64,000 bases of DNA from Duganella sp. SG902 (GTDB taxonomy: Bacteria > Pseudomonadota > Gammaproteobacteria > Burkholderiales > Burkholderiaceae_D). The stretch is taken from contig NZ_JABMJK010000004.1 in assembly GCF_013376005.1 (NCBI RefSeq), positions 124,001 through 188,000 on the forward strand, read 5' to 3'. This document shows, in pieces, positions 57,697-64,000 of the stretch. The notes under the pieces are model-generated. The model was not told the origin of the DNA, made no database searches, and saw nothing but the letters and a program-made list of their open reading frames with translations. The first letter of the stretch is position 1. Every line of letters begins with the position of its first letter. Both the position numbers and the translations under genes were made by a program.

Positions 57697-58998
57697 TCAG
57701 CGGGCGGCGGGGCGTCGCAATTTGACGACTTTGATGGCCTGGTCGTGGACCTGCACCACCTCGACGATGCACTGGTCGACCTTGATGCTGATGGGCGCGT
57801 CTGGAATTTCTTGCAACAATTCCAGCAGCATGCCGTTCAGGGTCTTGGGGCCGTCGAGCCGGAAGTTGAGGCCGAGGCGCTTGTTGACGTCGCGCAGCGG
57901 GGTGGCGCCGTCCAGCAGGCATACGCCGTGGGCGTCCCAGCCGAAGCTGTCGGCCTTGGCGGCGCTCGGGGTGGAGGTGGTGAACTCGCCGATCATCTCC
58001 TCGATGATATCGTCCAGCGTGACCAGGCCCTGCACCTCGCCGTACTCATCGACGATGATGCCAAGGCGTTCCTTGTTCTCCTGGAAGTACTGGAGCTGGG
58101 TGAACAGGCGCGTGTCCTGCGGAATGAAATAGGGCGTGGTGAGCAGGGCGCGCAGGTGATCGGCGGTCAGCTCGTCCTCCTGGTTCAGCAGGGCCACCGC
58201 CTTGCGCACGTGGAGGATGCCGACGATGCGGTTGATCTCGCCTTCATAGACGGGCAGCTTGTTGTGATAGCAGGTGGTGAGTTCGCGCATGATCTCTTCC
58301 ACCGGCATTTCCAGGTCCAGCGCCTCGATCTGCGAGCGCGGGGTCATGATGTCCTCGACCGAGATGGTCTCCAGGTCGAACAGATTGAGCAGAATGCTCT
58401 TGTGCTTTTGCGGAATGAAATTGCCGCCTTCCAACACGATCGAGCGCAGCTCCTCGGGCGACAGGCGGGTATCGTGCGCGTGCGAGCCGGCCTTGATGCC
58501 GAACACCCTCAGCAGCTGCGACACGAACAGATTGACGAACCAGATCATCGGCTTGGAGAGCGACATCAGCGGCTTGAGCACCATGCTGGTGGGCAGGGCG
58601 ATCTTCTCCGGGAAGGTGGCGCCGATCACCTTGGGCGAAATTTCCGCGAACACAATCAGCAGGAAAGCCACGCCGCCGGTGGACAGGGTGATGACGTTAT
58701 CGTCGTGGCCGAAGGCCTGGATGGCGATCGAGGTGACGAGCGCGGTGGCGGCGGCGTTGAACAGGGTGTTAGCGATCAGCACCAGCGACAGCAGCTTGTC
58801 GGTGCGTTCGAGCAGCCACAGCGTGGTGATGGCCCTGCGGCTGCCGCGTTTGGCCTCATGGCGCAGGCGATAGCGATTGGCCGCCATCAAAGCGGTCTCC
58901 GCCATCGCGAAGAAGGCCGAGCAGAGAATCAGGAGGAAGAGTGCAAGAAATTGCACCCAAAAGGGCACGGTATCCAAGGGGGATAGAGGAATGGGCAA
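57697..58998 (-). CDS. CNNM/CorC-type transporter (DUF21, CBS pair, CorC_HlyC)
   Basis: A protein of about 433 residues: DUF21 membrane domain with four helices (F-L-A-L-F-L-L-I-L-C-S-A-F-F-A-M-A-E-T-A and onward), two CBS domains (I-M-T-P-R-S-Q-I-E-A-L-D..., Q-E-N-K-E-R-L-G-I-I-V-D-E-Y-G), and a CorC_HlyC C-terminus (D-I-I-E-E-M-I-G-E). The family is linked to magnesium/cobalt efflux and is often annotated hemolysin. There is no ATG; TTG 58998, followed by P-I-P-L-S-P-L-D, is the best start. The open frame continues upstream into the palindromic element, which offers an ATG at 59070. Confidence 0.88.
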   Translation of the reverse strand: MPIPLSPLDTVPFWVQFLALFLLILCSAFFAMAETALMAANRYRLRHEAKRGSRRAITTLWLLERTDKLLSLVLIANTLFNAAATALVTSIAIQAFGHDDNVITLSTGGVAFLLIVFAEISPKVIGATFPEKIALPTSMVLKPLMSLSKPMIWFVNLFVSQLLRVFGIKAGSHAHDTRLSPEELRSIVLEGGNFIPQKHKSILLNLFDLETISVEDIMTPRSQIEALDLEMPVEEIMRELTTCYHNKLPVYEGEINRIVGILHVRKAVALLNQEDELTADHLRALLTTPYFIPQDTRLFTQLQYFQENKERLGIIVDEYGEVQGLVTLDDIIEEMIGEFTTSTPSAAKADSFGWDAHGVCLLDGATPLRDVNKRLGLNFRLDGPKTLNGMLLELLQEIPDAPISIKVDQCIVEVVQVHDQAIKVVKLRRPAAR

Positions 58999-59049
58999 TG
59001 GTTCCGATTCTAAGGGAATGATGTGATGTGTGCAAGTTTGCCCACCCAG

Positions 59050-59189
59050 ATTCGGGGTCAGCTCTGACATTCGGACACGCGCGCATAATCTTTGATGTGG
59101 ATCAATACGCAAATTCAAGCATTTTTGCGTATTGATATAGCTCAAACGTTAGCGTTAGCTGTCCGAATGTCAGAGCTGACCCCGAATTT
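59050..59189. repeat. 140-bp palindromic dispersed element, copy B
   Basis: Same length and structure as copy A (7087-7226). Left arm 59050-59078 (core TTCGGGGTCAGCTCTGACAT) and right arm 59160-59189 are near-perfect complements. The inner repeat ATCAATACGCAAA (59101-59113) is matched by TTTGCGTATTGAT (59124-59136). It lies between the CNNM-type gene start and the APH-like gene stop, whose TAA falls in its last bases. This copy is the better-conserved hairpin, perhaps the younger insertion. Confidence 0.88.
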
Positions 59190-59937
59190 AAAACAACTCG
59201 TCGAGTTGTTCGAAGAATGCGCGTTTGGCGGGTTGGTCGGTGGCGAGCAGTTGGGCGGCGAGGTCGGCGGAGAGCTCTTCGCGCACGTTGCGGTGGGCGA
59301 AGGCGATGTCCAGCCAGCGGTCGGCCTTGCCGCCTCGGCCAAGGTCGATGAAGTGGAGTTCGTCCTTGTCGGTGACGAAGATGTTGCTGTCGCCAAGGTC
59401 GCCGTGCGAGAAGACCAGGTCTTCTTGCGGCATGGTGGCATGCAGCCGCGCCAGCAGGTCCTGCGGCGTGGCGAGGTCGGGCCAGGCGTCGAGGTCGTAG
59501 TCTTCGTCGATCAGGCCCTGGCTGATCAGGAATGCCAGTTCGCGCAGGCGCACGGCGGCGCTGGAGTCGAACGGGCAATCGGCAATGGGGATCGATTGCA
59601 TTTGCCGCAACGCTTCCTTGAATACCGCCAGCGCGCGCTGCCGGTCTTCCAGATGCGCGGCCAGCGGCAGGCCTGGCACGGCGCGGGTGATCATGTATTC
59701 CTGCTGCGCGTCCTGCGCGGTCAGCACCACTTCCGGCACGTTCACTTTGCCTGACAACCATTGCAGCACGGCGGCTTCGCGCAGCACGCTGTAAGTGGTA
59801 TCGGCGTAGATCGCCGGCGAGGTCTTGAGAAAATAAAGTTCTTTCCCGCGCCGGAAGCTGTGCACCGTGCATGGTGATTCACCAATTTCATCGCGCTGCA
59901 AGGCAGCGTCGCCAATAAACCGTTTGATTGCTTGCAT
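59188..59937 (-). CDS. APH(3')-like phosphotransferase
   Basis: A 249-residue kinase-fold phosphotransferase resembling the aminoglycoside 3'-phosphotransferase family (usual length about 260-270). The nucleotide Lys is in F-L-K-T-S, the catalytic loop is F-S-H-G-D180-L-G-D-S-N-I-F, and the metal-binding motif is F-I-D198-L-G-R-G-G-K-A-D-R-W-L-D-I-A, very close to the family's F-I-D-x-G-R-x-G-x-A-D-R-x-x-D-I-A. The C-terminus Q-L-D-E-L-F also fits. Whether the natural substrate is an aminoglycoside is unknown. Its stop codon lies at the edge of palindromic element B. It starts one base after the TPR-methyltransferase stop. Confidence 0.85.
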   Translation of the reverse strand: MQAIKRFIGDAALQRDEIGESPCTVHSFRRGKELYFLKTSPAIYADTTYSVLREAAVLQWLSGKVNVPEVVLTAQDAQQEYMITRAVPGLPLAAHLEDRQRALAVFKEALRQMQSIPIADCPFDSSAAVRLRELAFLISQGLIDEDYDLDAWPDLATPQDLLARLHATMPQEDLVFSHGDLGDSNIFVTDKDELHFIDLGRGGKADRWLDIAFAHRNVREELSADLAAQLLATDQPAKRAFFEQLDELF

Positions 59938-59938
59938 A

Positions 59939-61441
59939 TTATTTCGTCATGATGAGTGCATGCGCGGCGATGGGGACGCCGTTCTCCTGGCGCGCCTCCA
60001 TGGCTTGCGATGCGAGGATGGTAAAGCCGGTCGCAGCGGCCAGTCGCTGCAAGTACTCCAGCGTGTGGGCGTAGCGGTTGGAGGGGCGCAGCACGTAATC
60101 GGCGCCGTCGCCGGCCTCCACCGAGAAGCAGAACCGGCTGCCCGGACGCAGCGCCGCGTGCACGGCGCGGAACACCGGCGCCAAGTCGCCTATGTAGACG
60201 AAGACGTCGGCCGCCACCGCCAAATCGAACGAGGCCTCGTGGCCATTCAGATAGCCAGTCAGGTCGTCGCAGGCCAGTTTGTCGTACAGCTTTCGTTCGG
60301 CGGCCTTGTCCAGCATTTGTTGCGACAGGTCGACGCCAACCAGTTTGCGCGAGTACGCGCGCAGGTAGGGAGCGCACAAGCCGGTGCCGCAGCCCAGGTC
60401 CACGGTCGATAGCTCGCTCGATGGCGCCACATGCCGCAGCAGCGCGTCCAGTACGGCCGGCGTTTTGTAGCCCAGGACTTCGGTCAGGTGCTGGTCGAAG
60501 TGGTTGGCGTATTGGTCGAACAGCGAGCGAACGTAGTCGTTCGGTAGTGCGGCCGGCGTTTCGCCTGCGCCCACCGAGGCCAGCGCGAAGGCGATGGTCT
60601 CCGGATTGTCGCCATGCGCCAGCGCGGCGCGGTAGGCGGCGATGGCTTCTTCGCGCCGGTCCAGCGCGCGCAGGGCGTTGCCGCGATGGTAGTGGGCCAG
60701 CGCGTAATCGGGACGGTGCTTCAGCGCCTGGTCATAGCTGTCCACTGCCGCACCAAACTCGCCCAGCCGGTGCAGCGACATGCCCTGTGCGCAGTATGCC
60801 TCCGCCCAGTCGGGACGCAGGTGAATGGCGCGGTCGAAGCTTTCCACCGCTTCCGGCAGGTAGCGCAGGCAGTGCAGCGCGTTGCCGCGCGCCAGCCAGG
60901 CGTCGGCGTAACGGTCCTTGATGTTGAGCGCATCCTCGGCCGCGCCCAGCGCGTCGGGATAGCGGCCCAGATCCTGCAAGACGATGGCGCGGTTGCAGTG
61001 CGCTTCCGCGTAGTCGGGCTTGAATTGCAAGGCGCGCTGGTAGCTGTCCAGCGCTTCATCGGGACGCCGCAGCCGCCGCAGCGCGTTGCCGCGATTGCTC
61101 CACGCCAGCGCATAGGACGGATTCAGCGCCAGCGCGCGCTCATGGCTGGCCAGCGCCTCGTCGGCGCGGCCGGCGTCCAGCAAGGCGACGCCGAGGTTGC
61201 AGTGCGCGTTGGCCTGCGCGTTGTCGATCTCCAGCGCGCGCGAGATCAGGTCGATGGCGCCGTCGGTGTCGCCTTGCTGGCGCGCGATGACCCCCAGCAG
61301 ATGCAGCGCATCGAACTGGCGCGGATCGAGTTCCAGCACCTGCCGGTATAGCGCCTGCGCCGGTTCCAGACGCCCCTGCTGGTGCAGCTCGACGGCTTGT
61401 TGAAGTAAGGATGCGGCCAATGATTCAGTCATAGGCCGCAT
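59939..61441 (-). CDS. TPR-repeat protein with C-terminal SAM methyltransferase domain
   Basis: A 500-residue fusion: about eight tetratricopeptide repeats (residues 10-285, recurring A-x-A-x-x-N-L-G/R-G-N-A-L and A-L-x-x-x-P-x-Y), then a class I methyltransferase (T-V-D-L-G-C-G-T-G-L-C-A-P near residues 345-357, G-V-D-L-S-Q-Q-M, A-A-D-V-F-V-Y-I-G-D-L). This arrangement is common in proteobacteria, with methylation targets mostly undefined. ATG 61441 or ATG 61432 may be used; neither has a clear ribosome-binding site. It is followed at once by the APH-like gene. Confidence 0.9.
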   Translation of the reverse strand: MRPMTESLAASLLQQAVELHQQGRLEPAQALYRQVLELDPRQFDALHLLGVIARQQGDTDGAIDLISRALEIDNAQANAHCNLGVALLDAGRADEALASHERALALNPSYALAWSNRGNALRRLRRPDEALDSYQRALQFKPDYAEAHCNRAIVLQDLGRYPDALGAAEDALNIKDRYADAWLARGNALHCLRYLPEAVESFDRAIHLRPDWAEAYCAQGMSLHRLGEFGAAVDSYDQALKHRPDYALAHYHRGNALRALDRREEAIAAYRAALAHGDNPETIAFALASVGAGETPAALPNDYVRSLFDQYANHFDQHLTEVLGYKTPAVLDALLRHVAPSSELSTVDLGCGTGLCAPYLRAYSRKLVGVDLSQQMLDKAAERKLYDKLACDDLTGYLNGHEASFDLAVAADVFVYIGDLAPVFRAVHAALRPGSRFCFSVEAGDGADYVLRPSNRYAHTLEYLQRLAAATGFTILASQAMEARQENGVPIAAHALIMTK

Positions 61442-61450
61442 CTTATCAAA

Positions 61451-61804
61451 TCAGCTGCCGCGATAGGTGGAATAGGCCCAAGGCGACACCACCAGCGGCA
61501 CGTGGTAGTTCTGGTCCGCGTGCGCCACGCCAAACGCCAGCGTCACCTCGTCGATGAAGCGCGGCTCCGGCAGCGCCACGCCCTGCGCGGCGAAATAGTC
61601 GCCGGCGCTGAACACCAGCTCATATTTGCCCTGTTTCAGTGCGTCGCCCTCGAGCAGGGGGCTGGAGCAGCGGCCGTCGGCGTTGGTGACGTCGGTTTTC
61701 AACAGGGTGCGGCCCTGCGCGTCCACCGCATACAAAGCCACTTTGACGCCGGCGCCCGGCCTGCCTTGCGTGATGTCGAGAACGTGCGTACTGAGTTTGC
61801 CCAT
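61451..61804 (-). CDS. uraH: 5-hydroxyisourate hydrolase
   Basis: A 117-residue transthyretin-like enzyme hydrolysing 5-hydroxyisourate, the urate oxidation product. Seen: L-S-T-H-V-L-D-I-T-Q-G-R-P-G at the N-terminus with catalytic His, the E-L-V-F-S-A-G-D-Y-F central segment, H-Y-H-V-P-L-V-V-S-P-type motif (here Y-H-V-P-L-V-V-S-P-W-A-Y-S-T-Y), and the C-terminal Y-R-G-S signature. ATG 61804 has AGGA eight bases upstream; a longer reading is rejected. Divergent from puuE across a shared control region. Confidence 0.96.
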   Translation of the reverse strand: MGKLSTHVLDITQGRPGAGVKVALYAVDAQGRTLLKTDVTNADGRCSSPLLEGDALKQGKYELVFSAGDYFAAQGVALPEPRFIDEVTLAFGVAHADQNYHVPLVVSPWAYSTYRGS

Positions 61805-61845
61805 GATTGGTCCTATATTTGCTTGTGACAGGTATCTATTGTCGA

Positions 61846-61881
61846 AATCATATACTGCCATGGACGTAGGCATATATGATT
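61846..61881. promoter_or_regulatory. Inverted-repeat operator between uraH and puuE
   Basis: AATCATATACTGCC (61846-61859) and GGCATATATGATT (61869-61881) form an imperfect 13-bp inverted repeat with a nine-base centre, in the 109-base gap between the divergent ureide-pathway genes. The outer ATCATATA/TATATGAT halves are perfect. A dimeric regulator site is likely; the regulator is not in the window. Confidence 0.5.
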
Positions 61882-61913
61882 GGAGATATATTACCCATAG
61901 ACTTGCCAGCGCC

Positions 61914-62867
61914 ATGACCACTTACGACAACTACCCGCGCGACCTGATCGGCTACGGCCCCCGGCCGCCGCATGCCCAGTGGCCGAACAAGGCCCGCATC
62001 GCCCTGCAATTCGTGCTGAATTACGAGGAGGGCGCCGAAAACAGCGTGCTGCATGGCGACGCCGGCTCCGAGACCTTCCTGTCCGAGATCATCGGCGCGG
62101 CCTCGTTCAGCAACCGCCATATGAGCATGGAGTCGTTGTACGAGTATGGTTCGCGCGCGGGCCTGTGGCGCGTGCTGCGCATGTTCGAGGAACGCAAGCT
62201 GCCGCTGACGATCTTTGGTGTGTCGATGGCCTTGAAGCGTCATCCGGAAGCGGTGGCGGCGTTCAAGGAGTTGGGCCACGAAATCGCCTGCCACGGCCTG
62301 CGCTGGATCTCGTATCAGAATATGGATGAAGCCACCGAGCGCGCGCACATGAAGGAAGCGGTCGATATCATCCGCGAACTGACCGGCAGCGCGCCGCAAG
62401 GCTGGTACACCGGCCGCGATTCGCCGCAGACCCGCAGGTTGGTGATGGAGCATGGCGGCTTCCGCTACGACTCGGACTACTACGGCGACGACCTGCCGTT
62501 CTGGCAGAAGGTGGATTTCACCAACGCGCAAGGCCAGGCGGTGAGCGAGCCGCAGTTGATCGTTCCGTACACGCTGGACACCAACGACATGCGCTTCGCT
62601 GCCGCGCAAGGCTTCAACTCCGGCACCCAGTTCTTCGATTACCTGAAGGACGCGTTTGACGTGCTGTATGCCGAGGGCGATCCGCATGGCCTGAACCGGC
62701 CGAAGATGCTGAATATCGGCCTGCACTGCCGCCTGATCGGCCGTCCGGCGCGCGCCGCCTCGATGGCGCGCTTCCTCGATTATGTGCAGAAGCACGACAA
62801 CGTCTGGATCACGCGCCGCATCGATATCGCGGAACACTGGCGCAACACGCACCCTTTTGCAGAATGA
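61914..62867 (+). CDS. puuE: Allantoinase PuuE (polysaccharide-deacetylase fold)
   Basis: A 317-residue cofactor-independent-type allantoinase converting allantoin to allantoate. Seen: Y-P-R-D-L-I-G-Y-G-P-R-P-P-H near the N-terminus, L-N-Y-E-E-G-A-E-N, Y-G-S-R-A-G-x-W-R, H-E-I-A-C-H-G-L-R-W, G-W-Y-T-G-R and Y-D-S-D-Y-Y-G-D-D-L-P. These match the PuuE subgroup rather than metal amidohydrolase allantoinases. ATG 61914 is favoured; an in-frame ATG at 61860 lies inside the inverted repeat region. xdhA follows after 7 bases. Confidence 0.95.
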   Translation: MTTYDNYPRDLIGYGPRPPHAQWPNKARIALQFVLNYEEGAENSVLHGDAGSETFLSEIIGAASFSNRHMSMESLYEYGSRAGLWRVLRMFEERKLPLTIFGVSMALKRHPEAVAAFKELGHEIACHGLRWISYQNMDEATERAHMKEAVDIIRELTGSAPQGWYTGRDSPQTRRLVMEHGGFRYDSDYYGDDLPFWQKVDFTNAQGQAVSEPQLIVPYTLDTNDMRFAAAQGFNSGTQFFDYLKDAFDVLYAEGDPHGLNRPKMLNIGLHCRLIGRPARAASMARFLDYVQKHDNVWITRRIDIAEHWRNTHPFAE

Positions 62868-62874
62868 GATTGTG

Positions 62875-64000
<1,126 letters not shown>

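Noticed and set aside
59092..59754. 220-codon plus-strand open frame starting inside element B
   Set aside because: Antisense to the APH-like gene; its start is simply the element's ATG.

Overview
The window is about 64 kb of high-GC, densely packed chromosome from a betaproteobacterium, most likely Oxalobacteraceae (Duganella, Massilia or Janthinobacterium type). That placement is inferred from three things: the gene order rnpB ... mraZ-to-ftsZ, lpxC-dciA-secA, argJ, mutT, yacG, zapD, coaE, pilD, pilC, pilB; general beta-type Omp porins; and the many short dispersed palindromes. No plasmid, phage or transposase gene is visible.

Layout. 1-5.1 kb: a DUF3833 lipoprotein and an NTF2-like gene, a highly biased porin gene behind a 700-bp leader, a small secreted protein, and a ThDP enzyme of the acetolactate synthase type. 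5.2-7.1 kb: RNase P RNA and glpK. 7.1-7.8 kb: a 140-bp palindromic element, then the mraZ control region with a promoter overlapped by four 10-bp-phased MraZ-type boxes. 7.8-24.9 kb: a complete, tightly overlapping division and cell wall (dcw) cluster, mraZ rsmH ftsL ftsI murE murF mraY murD ftsW murG murC ddl ftsQ ftsA ftsZ, closed by a strong terminator.

25-34 kb: accessory block between ftsZ and lpxC. It holds a peroxiredoxin; an OmpR-type two-component pair with a secreted PHB-depolymerase-like esterase whose promoter carries response-regulator-style direct repeats; an orphan cytochrome oxidase subunit I with DUF2244; two SAM methyltransferases around an HTH regulator; and an EamA transporter. 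34-38.4 kb: lpxC, dciA-like, secA. 38.4-47.2 kb: second accessory block, with an EamA exporter divergent from an Lrp/AsnC regulator, a GH3 glycosidase and esterase pair behind a LacI-type palindrome, and a leftward porin / small periplasmic binding protein / sensor kinase operon. 47.5-57.6 kb: argJ, DUF815 ATPase, mutT, a 300-bp tandem duplication of the mutT/yacG junction, yacG, zapD, coaE, pilD, a convergent NarL-type kinase/regulator pair wedged into the pil genes, pilC and pilB. 57.7-64 kb: a CNNM/CorC-type protein, a second 140-bp palindromic element, an APH(3')-like kinase, a TPR-methyltransferase, and a ureide pathway (uraH divergent from puuE-xdhA; xdhA runs off the window).

Most genes are housekeeping and confidently named. 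The most interesting signals are non-coding: the two 140-bp palindromic elements, each carrying two FNR/ANR-like sites; the phased MraZ boxes; the regulator-type repeats before the esterase; and the local duplication. Several gene systems are insertions into an otherwise conserved backbone. All calls come from reading the sequence; no database search was run.
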